DNA of 64,000 bases from Antilocapra americana (lineage: Eukaryota; Chordata; Mammalia; Artiodactyla; Antilocapridae). The notes below the pieces were generated by a model. The model was not told where the DNA came from. It made no database searches and worked only from the letters and a program-made list of their open reading frames with translations. Made by a program: the position numbers and the translations under genes. Of this stretch, positions 36,594 through 48,325 are shown piece by piece (the first letter of the stretch is position 1; each line of letters opens with the position of its first letter). Where the stretch lies: NCBI GenBank assembly GCA_007570785.1, contig ML660213.1:1883414-1947413 (forward strand), given 5' to 3'.

Positions 36594-36680
36594 CGCATCT
36601 TCTTTATTCATTCATCTGTTGATAGACATTTAAGTTTGTTTTCCTGTCTTGGTTACTGTAAATAGCGCTGGCTAATTTCT
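36135..36680 (-). mobile_element. L1 3' end fragment
   Basis: Antisense L1 3' UTR and ORF2 end: AGTAGGTCCTTGCTAGTTAT, CTATGAGTCTGTTTCTGCTT, TAGCTGAGTAATATTCCATC and CTTCTTTATTCATTCATCTG, with a (CA)n inside. Confidence 0.9.
36531..36592. repeat. (CA)n microsatellite within L1
   Basis: Interrupted CA repeat (CGTGCATGCACGCATA interruption) replacing the usual TGTATATATG block of the L1 sequence, probably expanded from it. Confidence 0.9.
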
Positions 36681-37759
36681 AGTCTACTATTTGAGGATTT
36701 TTAAATGATTGCTGCTGATTGGTTTTGGCTATTGCTCACTATTAGGCAGAAGAAAAAAAGCAGATTGATAATGGTTAAGAATAGTCAAGTGACTTTGTTT
36801 TCCCATAAGGCCTGTGAGAGCAAGAGACAAGTCTACTGAATTCCAGCTACATCCTCATAGCCCAATAGTGTGTCTCAGATATAACAGACATTCACAACAG
36901 CAGCAGCAAGAACAAAGCAAATGGATAAATTAATCACTTTGGAAAACAACAACCAGCCACTGCTAGTGCCATTGCCTGGGATATGGTGTTTAGAAAGCTT
37001 CCATTTCATATATGTGGTTTAGGCGAGAATTCCTAAGTATATTATCTTACACGGGCACACAAAATGAAGATAATGTTACATATTAGACACACAGAAAAAG
37101 AAAAGAAAATTGAAAACAGGATACTTGCTTAAAGTTTTTACTGAGGTATTAACAGTTCTGTAAATTAAAGTTCTAATTTGCCATTTTACGAAGTAAACAA
37201 GGAGAGAACAGAATCAGATGTAGGCTGTTGCTTGCTGCCTCCACTCAACACATTCTAAGTGACTGTCAAATTGATTTTGCAATCCTCAATTATATTTCTC
37301 TAATTTTTTTGACTACTGAATTTATCAGTATGCAGAAAAAGTCAGTTTTAAGTAAACTATTTTTCTCAGTTAAACTTAATAACAGAGCATATTAACACCA
37401 GTTATGTGAGCTATAAAAAATATAGAAGTGCCACAGCATAACAACAATAATGGGTCAACTGCGTACTCAAATGTATATTTTGCATTTTTACTGATAAATT
37501 CTTTTTTATGAAAAAAATACTTGAAAAGAGACAAACTACAGCATTTTATCTATAGAAATTTTTGTCCCAATATGAATAAACTCAATTCTATCCTACAGAG
37601 AAAAACAAATTATTTTGTTGAAATTATACTTTCTTGCTGCCAACATAGTTAAGTAAATCTCATTTTTACTGTGCTTTATAAACATAGTAGATATCTATTT
37701 TTTCAGTTAAATTTGGAATGCCATGCTTAAATCTAAAGTATATACTTTGTGTTAGTCTA
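36681..37759. other. Unique AT-rich intron
   Basis: Nothing recognised. Confidence 0.45.
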
Positions 37760-37893
37760 TATCTGAAGGAAATGGCAACCCACATCAATATTCTTGCCTG
37801 GAGAATTCTATGGACAGAGGAGTCTGGCTGGCTTTGGTCCACTGGGTTGCAAAGAGTCAGACAATATTGAGCATCTGAGCACACATACACATA
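37760..37893 (+). mobile_element. BovA SINE body, 5' truncated
   Basis: CTGAAGGAAATGGCAACCC to GTTGCAAAGAGTCAGACAAT; lacks the tRNA-like head. Confidence 0.88.
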
Positions 37894-37984
37894 TCTACAG
37901 GAGCTCAGGACCAGTACATTAAATAATAGAAAAATTGATTGATTTTTCTCTAAATAGAGTTAAAGCCATTTTCCTACCACAATG

Positions 37985-38030
37985 TAAGTCACTGGTTGCA
38001 AGAATCACCTGGAGAACTTTTCCTTTTATC
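37985..38030. mobile_element. Possible MER5A-type hAT fragment
   Basis: GCAAGAATCACCTGGAGAAC resembles the MER5A interior; too short to be sure. Confidence 0.3.
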
Positions 38031-38059
38031 TCTATTTAAAGGGTATGGTTCAAAAAATT

Positions 38060-38720
38060 ATGAGAAAATAAAAACCACAATGAGAAATTACCTTGCACAT
38101 TTCAGAACATCCATAATTAAAAAGAACACAAACAACAAATGTTGGTGAGGATATGGAGGAAAGGGAACCCTTCTATACTGTTTGTAGGAATGTGAAGTGG
38201 TACAGTCACTGTGGAAAACAGTACAGAAATTTTGCAAAAAAAAAAAAAACCTAAATAGAACGACCATATAACTCAGCAATTTCACTCCTGGATACACACC
38301 CAAAAGGAAAAAAAAAAGACAAAAACCATCATTCAAAAAGATATATGCACCCCGATGTTCACAATGACATTATTTACAATTGCCAAGATATGGAAACAAC
38401 CTAAATGTTCATCAACAGGTGAATGAATAAAGATTATGTACGCACACAAACACACCTGAATACTACTCAGGGATTAAAAAATAATTAAATTTTGCTATCT
38501 GCAACAATACAGATGCCTGACTTAGAGGGCACTATGTTAAATGAAATAAATTAGAAAAACTAAATACTGTATGATATTACTTATATGTGGACTCTAAAAA
38601 ATTTAACAAACTAGTGAATATAATAATAAAAAAAAAAAGAAGTAGCAGCCTCATGGATATAGACTGCAAACTAATGTTTACCAGTAGGGAGAGGCAGTAT
38701 AGGAAAAAAAAGCTATAACA
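38060..38720 (+). mobile_element. L1 ORF2 C-terminus and 3' UTR fragment
   Basis: AAACCACAATGAGAAATTAC, the GAGGAAAGGGAACCC block, CACTCCTGGATACACACCCA, and TACTACTCAGGGATTAAAAA; more diverged than the L1 at 9135-10760. Confidence 0.88.
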
Positions 38721-39845
38721 AATATATACTTGTGAAACCCTCACTACAAGTACTATGGAACATTTCCATCATTCCCTCTTCCTCATCCCCAGGCCACCAC
38801 TGATCTCCTCTATAGATCAGTTTGCATTTTAAAAATTTTTATATAAATGGAATTATAATTAACTACTCTCCTGCTTTCTTTACCAACATATAAATTGAGA
38901 TTCCTTCCCATTGTTGAGTAGTATCCCACTGTATGGATATACCACACTTTGTTCATCCACTCACCTATGGATGGATATTTGTATTGTTTCCAGTTGTTGA
39001 CTATGCTAAAATAGGGGCTATGAATATTTATGTGCATAGACTAATTCCCGACTCTCAGAAGGCTTCAGTTTGCTTTTGTTCAGTTACTATCCCATCTCCT
39101 GTCTTTCATCACACTGATTCATTTTCTGATTCTTGAAATTTATATAAATGGATTACCAAGGTCTTCTGTTTCTAGCCTCTTTTGCTCAGTAATAGGTTAT
39201 GAAATTTACTCAAGCTGTTGTGTGATGCAATATTTGTCTCATTTTTATTGCTATACATAGTTCTTTGAATTATTATAATTTATTTTCTATTATTTTATTG
39301 AGGGAAACGTGAATTGTTGACAGTTTTTGATTATGAAGAATATCAAGTCTCTAAGAACACCCTTGCACATGATTTGGCACACATATATATGCCTTTGTTT
39401 TGGATATCGATGTGGCAGTATATTGGCGGTCTGTTTTTGTTCATGCTTATGCCGGTGCTATGCTCCCTTACCTACTGTAGCTTTATAGACAGTCTTGATG
39501 TGTCGTAGTGTGAGTCCTCCAGCTTTGTCTTTCTGCAGTATAACCTTGGCTACTCTAAGTCCTCTTCTTTTCCATATACATTTTAGAGTCAGGTTGCCAA
39601 TTTCCCCAAAATCCTGGGATTTTGCCTGGAACTATGGATTCTACACATAAAATTAGAAAGATTTGCTATTTAACAAAGAGTTGACCTTTCGTTATTCCAT
39701 AGAAACATTTGAGTTAGGAATGGTGATCTTTACACAAAATCCTTGCTAAATGTACTTATTAAACTGGATAGCTTATAAACTATCTTGATTCTTCCAAATG
39801 CAGTCATTATATCTGCAAATAAAGACAGTTTACTTCTTCTTTAAC

Positions 39846-39877
<32 letters not shown>

Positions 39878-40310
39878 CTTTTTTTTTTTTGCTACATTGG
39901 TCTGGCTAGTACTTCCAATATAATATTGAATAGATGTGGTGATAGTGGACTTCCTTGTCCTATTCCTGACATCTGGGAGAAAGTATTCAATATTTTATAC
40001 TGGTAGTATTTTATAAAATAATAAAGAATGTTTAATTCTTAATTTGTTGAGAACTTTATCAAATGTATTTATTGAATCCATAGAGATAATTTAAAAGGTT
40101 TCATCTTTATTAGGTTAATGCAGTAAATCATATAAATATTTTGGTCTTATTTTCTTCCTTACATTTTTGTCTTTTCCTATTTCTTTAATTTTTGCTTTTA
40201 TTTTTACTACTTTCTTCTTTCAAATTTGGGGGCTTCCATTTGCTTTTTCAGGTTTCCCACTGAATTAGAAGCTTAGATATTTGATTTCTAACTATTCCCT
40301 TTATTTACTA
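38721..40310 (-). mobile_element. Ancient L1 (L1M-type), ORF2 and 3' UTR
   Basis: Antisense L1: 3' UTR text to about 39060, then ORF2 with TCTTTCTGCAGTATAACCTT, GGTGATAGTGGACTTCCTTG, and CAGTAAATCATATAAATA-type RT antisense, to CTTTTTCAGGTTTCCCACTG. Directly abuts a plus L1 fragment. Highly diverged and frameshifted. Confidence 0.75.
39852..39890. repeat. (AT)n then poly(T) inside the old L1
   Basis: About 26 bp of AT followed by 12 T. Confidence 0.9.
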
Positions 40311-41258
40311 AAACATGCATTCAAACATTCATAGCTTAAGATTGGCCTACTACTATTTACTCCAACAGGGATAGAGTTACAATTCTTTCAACAGAGATTT
40401 GAATTTAGGTAGTATTTTAATTCTAGAACTCCTATTCTAATACATTCCACCTCTCTGTTTAAATTCTGCATCTTTTCCTTTATTTACAATACTAAGCATA
40501 GCTATTTTATACATATATAATTTTTATATACAAATTTTTATGCATGTGTGTATATATATATATATCAAATATGTCTAGATTACTTGAGGATCTATATTTT
40601 TCATTTATTAGGTCCTATATTTTTTGTATTCCTGGTAATTTTGCATTGAATATCAAACATTGTGTATTTTAGAAATATAGACTTGTTGATGTTCTTGCAG
40701 CAAATATTTAAACTATTCTGGCAAAAGACAACTTTTACTCTACTGGCAGTTCAGAGGAGTTGAGGGTTTAATTCCTGCTTTTGGATGACTGCTCTATTTC
40801 CCATTTGTTCCCACTGCTAGAATTTCAGCTGAAAATCTGACATATTTACCAAAGGCCTTCCTCCTTGGTAGGCCCTAAACTCTACAAGCCAAGCTTCCTC
40901 CACCTCCGCATTCAAGACTATGCAATATAGGAATTAGGATAAAACAAATAGAAGTAAAATGCAAAAGATAAATAAAAAGCTCACTGAAATGGTTTTTCTT
41001 ATTTCTGTTAGCTTGATCCCACAAGTCCTGGCAGTCCTAGTTAAACAGTACTGTCTTAATAGAACCATATTATTAAAAAATTTTATCCAGCCTTTTACTT
41101 TTTCTCAGCAGGAGGATTTTTTTGACATGCATCACAGCTGGAGTCAGGAATCCCTTGCAATTATTTAATTACATGTTTGATGCCTGATTTCATTGCAAGC
41201 TTCCAAGCTGTGTCTGTTTTACCCAATACTCTTTCTAAAACACCAATCATAGCATCTG
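40311..41258. other. AT-rich intron
   Basis: (TA)n at about 40551-40564. The text around 40615-40680 resembles an ancient interspersed repeat I cannot name. Confidence 0.35.
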
Positions 41259-41466
41259 GCATGCACGCGTGCTAAGTCACTTCTGTCCTGTCCAACTCTT
41301 TACAATGCCATGGACTATAGCCCTCCAGGCTCCTCTGCCCATGGGACTTCCAGGCAGGAATACCCGAGTGGGTTGTCCTTTCCTTCTCCAGGGGATCTTC
41401 ACAACCCAGGGATTACCCAGGTCTCCTGCATTGCTGGTAGATTCTTTACCATCTGAGCCACTGGGA
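41259..41466 (-). mobile_element. Bov-tA SINE
   Basis: Antisense Bov-tA: GTCCAACTCTTTACAATGCC to TTTACCATCTGAGCCACTGG (antisense A box). No clear target duplication seen. Confidence 0.93.
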
Positions 41467-41756
41467 AAATGGTAAAGATTCATAATAGATCCAACAATGA
41501 TGAAGCTCCTCCATTTAAAGGTGGGGGGGTAGAAAGCAGAGTCAAAAGTTTGAAAATAAATTTGCAGAAAACAGAAAGGGAAGTCTAGTGAGAAATATTT
41601 AGTTTATTTATATGTTTAAAGGATATAATGATAACATTATTATATAGGGACACCCAGTTGAGGATGAGAAATAGCCATTCTTTTGAAAATTATTGATAAT
41701 CTTAAAGGAAGCATTTACAAGAAAGCAGTGGGCAAAAAAAATACAAGTGACAGATT
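41467..41756. other. Unique intron between two Bov-tA copies
   Basis: Nothing recognised. Confidence 0.4.
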
Positions 41757-41767
41757 AAGGAGTGATT

Positions 41768-41963
41768 TGTTAAAGTGAAAGTCTCTCAGTCATGTCCGAC
41801 TCTCACAACCCCATGGACTATACAATCTGTGGAATACTTCAGTTCAGAGTACTGGAGTGGGTAGTCGTTCCCTTCGTCAGGGGATCTTCCCAACCCAGGG
41901 ATCAAACTCAGGTCTCCCACATTGCAGGTGTATTCTTTACCAGTTGAGCCACCAGGGAAGCCC
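41768..41963 (-). mobile_element. Bov-tA SINE with perfect target-site duplication
   Basis: Antisense Bov-tA ending GAGCCACCAGGGAAGCCC. Flanked by AAGGAGTGATT at 41757-41767 and 41964-41974 (11/11). Confidence 0.95.
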
Positions 41964-42299
41964 AAGGAGTGATTGGTAGGTGAGAAAACTGACACATTGA
42001 AAGTGTCTTCTTTTTTAAGGAGCATGACAATGAGGAAAATACAAGAAATTTACTTTGATTTATAAGCATATATTAAAATGTAAAGTAATCACTTGCAATT
42101 CAGTTATGAGAGATAAAATATCTAAGTCTCTAGACAGGGAAGGCAACTTAAAAATAGAACTTCATAGACTGAATAACATGAAGTGAAAAATCAGAGGGAT
42201 CTGGAGTAGAGAGAGGTTATAAACAGAATATCATCAAGATTTATGTGGTTTAAGCACATAAAATACATACATGAGTGTAACAGCACATCGTTCAAAATC

Positions 42300-42540
42300 C
42301 TGAATTCCAAAACACCAGCCATTAAATGCACATATAATAATAACTATTATGATATTGTGTGCTAATCCTTTATCGTGACTTCGGCATTGAAATCCTATAA
42401 TAACCCATGTTAGAGATGAAGAAACTGAGCTGGAGAGTAGAGAAACGACTGAGACAGAGTTAAACACCAGGGTGTAGAGGAGCCAAATTCTAAATTTGGG
42501 GACTCTGAGTCCAGAACCTGCACTCTACCATTGCCACTGC
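42300..42540 (-). mobile_element. MIR SINE
   Basis: AATCCTATAATAACCCATGT, GATGAAGAAACTGAGCTGGA and GGACTCTGAGTCCAGAACCT follow antisense MIR. Confidence 0.75.
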
Positions 42541-43455
42541 TGCCTTCTTTCTGAAGGGGAATGTCGATGTTAACACCACCATTGCCCTTGAAATAGAATT
42601 CAATCAATTTGATGCTGTTAATCCATCCATAGCATTGATCACTGTTGTTTATAAAGCACTTTCAAGATTAAAAGCGCTTTTTATTGTACTATATATGTTT
42701 ATTATGACTGCCATCCTAAACCTATCGCAATAAGCCCTAATGATATGTATAGGTAAAAGTGTCAAAATATTCATTAACCCCAAAATTTAATAAACCTAAG
42801 GAGATCCTGTGTCTAAGACATATGTAACATCCCATTTCCAATAATACCATGTGACAGATATGGTGGGTGAGAAAATGACTCTAGCTGTACTAACAGAGAA
42901 GTAACTTTACCAGCAATTAAGGATCATTAATAAGAATCTCTTTTTGCCTCTAGTACTATATAGTTTAAAAAATACTTTCTTAAACGTCTCAGGAAAATAG
43001 AGACTAGACAAGGTGAGTTATCACTGTAAGCTGTCAGTATTTCCAAAAAGGGAGCTCTCAACATTATATGCTGTGTCCTAACGCACTGCAAACCTCATTA
43101 TTAAGTAACTCTTGTAGCTAAGCAATCTTTCTTACAGATTCTTCATTTTCTATCCAACTCATTTAGCTAATTCTTGATTCAACATTATTGGACATCTGGT
43201 TTGATCCTGTGTTGTGCAAGGCACAAATGTTATAACTGAAGAAAAACGTCATAATTTCAGTCTATTTGGGATATAGATAAGTGAAAAAGGAATTGTAAAG
43301 ATGTATGATAAATGTTAAAATTAAGACTCTTGGTTTCTGTGATCATACATTGGAGAGGTCCCTAATCTAGATTCGGCATGGGATTAGGGGAAACTTTGGG
43401 GAAGCAATTTAAGGAACAGTTAGTTGATATTTTAATGATAAGTAGGAATTAATCA
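42541..43455. other. Unique intron, weak L2 at 43170-43265
   Basis: 43180-43250 (ATTCAACATTATTGGACATC, TGTGCAAGGCACA) resembles the antisense L2 terminus weakly. Otherwise nothing. Confidence 0.35.
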
Positions 43456-45766
43456 TACCAAACATCCTCTTCCAAAAACAAGAAATGACTCTATACATGG
43501 ATGTCATCAGATGGTGAATACCAAAATCAGACTGATTATATTCTTTGCAGCCAAAGATGGAGAAACTCTATACAGTCAGGAAAAACAAGACCAAGAGCTA
43601 ACTGTGGCTCAGATTGTGAAATCCTTATTGCAAAATTGAGACTTAAATTGAAGAAAGTAAGGAAAACCACTAGATCATTCAGGTATGACCTAAATATCCC
43701 TTATGATTATACAGAGGAAGTGACACATATAATCAAGGGATGAAATCTGATAGAGTGCCTGAAGAACTATGGACGGAGGGTCATAACATTGTATAGAAGG
43801 CGGTGATCAAAACCATTCCCAAGAAAAGGAAATGCAAAGAGTAAAAAGGTTGTCTGAGGAGGCCTTATAATTAGCTGAGAAAAGACAAAGGACAAAAAAC
43901 TAGCTGCTAAAGGTAAAGAGGAAAAGGAAAGATATATCTATCTGATGCAGAATTCTTAAGAATAGCAAGGATAGATAAGAAAGCCTTCCTAAGTGAACAA
44001 TGCAAGGAAATGGAGGAAAACAATATAATAGGAAAGAATAGTGATCTCTTCTTAGAGATACCAAAGGAACATTTCATGCAAAAATGGGCACAATAAAAGA
44101 CAGAAATGGTATGGACCTAGCAGAAGATATTAAGAAGAGGTGGCAAGAGTACAGAGAAGATTTATTTAAAAAATGATCTTAATAACCTGGATAACCAAGA
44201 AGGTATGACCACTCACCTAGAATCAGACATCCTGAAAAGCAAAGTCAAGTGGGCCTTGGGGAGTATCACTACAAACAAAGCTAATGGAGGTGATGGAATT
44301 CCAGCTGAGCTAGTTCAATTCCTAAAAGATAATGCTGTGAAAGTGATGCACTCAATATGCCAGCAAATTTGGAAAACTCAGCAGTTGCCACAGGACTGGA
44401 AATGGTCAGTTTTCAGCTCAATTCCAAAGAAAGACAATGCCAAAGAATGGTCAAACTACTGCACAACTGCACTCATCTCACACACTAGCAAAGTAATGCT
44501 CAAAATTCTCCAGCTAGGCTTCAACAGTATGAGAACTGAGAGCTTCCAGATGTTCAAGCTGGGATTTAGGAAAGGCAGAGGAATCAGAGATCAAATTGCC
44601 AACACCTGTTGGATCATAGAAAAAGCAAGAGAATTCCAGAAAAACATCTACTTCTGTTTCATTGACTATGCCTAAAGCCTTTGACTTTAGGACCACAACA
44701 AAGTGTGCGGATCACAACAAACTGTGGAAAATTCTTCAAGAGATGGGAATACCAGACTACCTTACCTGTCTCCTGAGAAACCTGTATTCAGATCAAGAAG
44801 CAACAGTTAGAACCAGATATGGAACAATAGACTGGATACTTGATCAAAATTGGGAAAGGAATATGTCAAGGTTGTATATTGTCACCCTGCTTATTTAACT
44901 TATATGTAGAGCACATCATGTGAAATGTGGGGCTGGATGAAGCACAAGCTGGAATCAAGATTGCTGGCAGAAATATAAATAACTTAAGATATGCAGATGA
45001 TACCACCCTTATGGCAGAAAGCAAAGAGGAACTAAAGAGCCTCTGGATGAAGGTGAAAGAGGAGAATGAAAAAGCTGGCTTAAAACTCATCATTTAGAAA
45101 ACTAGATCATGGCATCCAATCCCATCACTTCATGGCAAATAGATGGGGAGACAATGGAAACAATGACAGACTTTATTTTCTTGGGCTCCAAAATCACTGT
45201 GGACAGTGACTGAAGCCATGAAATTAAAAGAAGCTGGCTCCTTGGAACAAAAGCTATGACCAACCTAGACAGCATATTAAAAGTCAGAGACATGACTTTG
45301 CCAACAAAGGCTGTGTAGACAAAGCTATGGTTTTTCTAGTAGTCATGTATGGATGTGAGAATTGGATAATAAAGAAAATTGTGCACCAAATAATTGGTGT
45401 TTACGAACTGTGGTGTTGGAGAAGACTCTTCAGAGTCCTTTGGACTGAAAGGAGATCAAAACAGTCAATACTAAAGGAAATCAATGCTGAGTATTCATTG
45501 GAAGGACTGACAATGAAGTTGAAGCTCCAATACTTTGGCCACCAGATGCCAAGAGCTGACTCACTGGAAAAGATACTGATGCTGGGAAAGATTGAAGGCA
45601 GGAGGAGAAGGGGCTGACAAAGGATGAGATGGTTGGATGGCATCACCAACTCAAAGGACATGAGTTGGAGCAAACTCAGGGAGACTGTGAAAGAGAGGGA
45701 AGGCAGGCATACTGCAGTGCATGGAGTTGCAGAGTTGGGCACAACTGAGTGGCTGAACAACAACAA
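43456..45766 (+). mobile_element. BovB LINE, 2.3 kb, 5' truncated, dead
   Basis: Largest BovB here: starts at the end of the endonuclease domain, contains the linker, the reverse transcriptase and the 3' tail. RT blocks are readable (ITTNKANGGDGIPAELVQF, IPKKDNAKEWSNY, FRKGRGIRDQIAN, NIYFCFIDYA) and the catalytic YADD codons are intact at 44990-45001, but stops and frameshifts split the frame (the longest piece, 44205-44675, ends right after motif A). Flanked by a 12-bp duplication with one mismatch: AGGAATTAATCA at 43444-43455, AGGTATTAATCA at 45767-45778. Confidence 0.95.
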
Positions 45767-45814
45767 AGGTATTAATCAGGTAATAAGAAAAAGAAGTGCT
45801 TGCTACTAAAGGAA

Positions 45815-46180
45815 TGCATTTCAGGCAAAGGTATCAATATCTTTAAAGACCCAGGCCTCCAAGAGAGTGTGGTATATTCAAGTAGCTGGGACTCAAAGAT
45901 AGACACAGTCCTGGAGAGTAACCTAGGAAGTATACAAAGAGGTGAAGCTGAATGGTAAGAAAGTAAGCAGAAGACAGTTCATGGGGCATCTTATTAAGAA
46001 ACTTATAAAAGGTTTTAAGCAAGAGGATGATAAGAAAGGTGATTAATTTGAATAAATAATCTGTAAAGGAGTCAAAGTTTTGGCTTAGAAACCCACAACA
46101 TAGACCTGGATAAGGAAGTAACTATAGGACTAGTGAGTACTTCCAAGAAATATATCAGAGTTATAATGGCTGGTGGAGGA
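45815..46180 (+). mobile_element. L2 LINE internal fragment
   Basis: Order of blocks (TTTCAGGCAAAGGTATCAAT, CTTATTAAGAAACTTATAAA, GGTTTTAAGCAAGAGGATGA) matches the L2 region that in consensus reads ...ggttttaagcaggggagtga.... Diverged. Confidence 0.55.
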
Positions 46181-46879
46181 CCAATTAACAGACCGGGAGG
46201 AAGGGAGTGAGAAGCACTGTTCAAAGACATTTCCCAGATGTCTGTCTCAGATACCCAGTTATATTCACTTTGGTAAACAAAGTGGTAAACCTAGAAGGGA
46301 TAGGCTGGAGGAGGGTTAGGTAGAGACTGAGAAGCCAAGAAAGAAGCACCTACATTTGTTTTCCATTTTTTGCCTCATTTAATGGGAGAAGCATTAAATT
46401 ATTCATCTTTTTGAGCTTCCCACAAGTCCTTATCTTTCATTTATAAAATTCTCCTGTGACCCATTTTATTTGTGAGGATGACATGGCCACCGCTGCCAGG
46501 ATGACTTGTCACCTGAATGACTAAGCAGGTGTATCTTCTCCCTTTTTCCTCCTGCCTTTCTTGTGAGGTTGCACTTAAAGTCAAAGAGACTCCAAAGTGA
46601 GACTGTGCCTCAGTCTAGAAAATGTGCAGAACTGAGTTTCCTTTCCTGAATCTCTAAACAAATACCTGAGGGACATGTCTGTGAGCCTCCTTCAATGTGT
46701 CCTTCATAGCATCACTTGATATTTCCATATTGCAATGGAACTCTTCATGCATGATCTTGTAAACATTTCTCCAGACCACTAAAATTCAGATTTTAAAGAT
46801 CCAGAATTTTGACAGTGATATTACTGGAATTCTTTCTGTCTGATTGGAAATGAAGTTAATCTTTTTTTCCCCAAAATAT
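46181..46879. other. Unique intron
   Basis: Nothing recognised. Confidence 0.4.
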
Positions 46880-47275
46880 TTTAACCTACAATTATGTATA
46901 TGTATTTTTTTCAAAAATTTTAAATTGCAGTATAGTGGATTTACAGCAAAGTGATTCAGATAAACACACAGATATGTTCTTTTTTATATTCTTTCCCATT
47001 ATGTTTTATCACAGAATATTGAATATAGTCCCCTATCCTATAGAGTAGGACCTTGTGTTTATCCATCCTTCATATAACAGTTTGCATTTGCTTACCCCAA
47101 ACTTGTAATACTCTACCCCCTATTCCCTTGGCAACCACAAAACTGTTCTCTATGTCTCTGAGTCTGTTTCTGCTTTGTAGATAAATTTTCATTTGTGTCA
47201 TATTTTATATTTCACATAGAAGGGATCTCATATAGTATTTGTCTTTCTCTTTCTGACTTATGAATTTCATCAATA
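46880..47275 (-). mobile_element. L1 3' end fragment
   Basis: Antisense L1 3' UTR: TTGCAGTATAGTGGATTTAC, AGTCCCCTATCCTATAGAGT, TGAGTCTGTTTCTGCTTTGT, TCTTTCTCTTTCTGACTTA. Confidence 0.88.
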
Positions 47276-48104
47276 TTTTATGGATGTTACATTTATCCTA
47301 ACTGATGTAAAATAATTTTAACTATAGATCTTTAAATATGTTTAATTTCTTGAGAAAACATATACAAAATTATTCATTTTATTAAATCAAATACCATTCA
47401 CCTTTATAGACACTAGTTTTGCTATCACTACTGACCATTACGATTCTTTTTCCACTGTAAGTTCCTTTCCACCCATTTACGTTGGATGAAAAAGAACTAA
47501 AATTACTCTCTTATTGATGCTGAATGTTATTAAGAGACAGAAATATTTTTCTTTCACAATGAAGCCTTAAAGAAGAATCCAAAATGGCCAACATATTGTA
47601 ACAAAAAGACACTGGACAATTTAAGTACTATAGGTAAATTTGAGACTACTAGGCAACCTGGGAATGGGGTGCAAAGTGTGTTTGAGAATATGGAATGAGT
47701 GTGTGAAAACACATATACAGTAGTCATATATCAGGCAACACTACATCTTTATTTGGTAATACAAGAGATGGGGAAACCAGATGCTTTAAACTGGTTAAAA
47801 GATCATTAGCATCTAACAAAAATATTTTATTGCAAGGAAAAGATTATTCTGTTTATTGACATGGTCAATGTTGGGTTGGATTTCTAGCCACTGAAGACTG
47901 CTGAGCAGAAAAGATGCTATTTCAATATATTTTAAGTTATCAAGCATTACTGTCTACTTTGTTGGGTTGGTTTTTCATTCTTACTTCTTTTATCTGAGCT
48001 CCTTTCCACTTATCTATAGGCTCCTAGCATTAGGGCAGAAGAAAGAAAAAGGCTTCATTAATTATGAAATTATGTATTAATCTTTTTTAGAACCAAGGAA
48101 AGAC
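47276..48104. other. Unique intron
   Basis: Nothing recognised. Confidence 0.4.
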
Positions 48105-48325
48105 AAACTTTAGACAAGGAATAGGCAAACTACCAACGTGCTGCCCATTTGTGTAAAGAAAATATTCTTGGAACATGGCTATCCTTCTGTGTTCACTTAC
48201 TGTCAGTGGCTGCTTCCATGCTACCATGACAGAACTGAGAAGCTGTGACAGAGATCTCATGGCCCATACAGTCAAAATCGCTGTCTGGACCTTTGGAGGA
48301 GAATTTCATAACCCTCTGCTCCAGA
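48105..48325. mobile_element. hAT-type non-autonomous DNA transposon relic
   Basis: GGCAAACTACCAACGTGCTG, TTGGAACATGGCTATCCTTC, ACAGAACTGAGAAGCTGTGA and GAGATCTCATGGCCCATACA match a common mammalian Charlie-type element (terminal GGCAAACT motif, internal GCGACAGAGACC-like block). Subfamily not assigned. The open frames across it are shadows of the transposon. Confidence 0.72.

Noticed and set aside
41443..41478. Inverted repeat TCTTTACCAT / ATGGTAAAGA at the head of a Bov-tA
   Set aside because: Only 10 bp, one arm is ordinary SINE sequence, and no function or mechanism is suggested; likely chance.
44205..44675. Functional reverse-transcriptase gene
   Set aside because: It is one piece of a BovB LINE broken by stops and frameshifts; no intact endonuclease-RT frame exists in the window.
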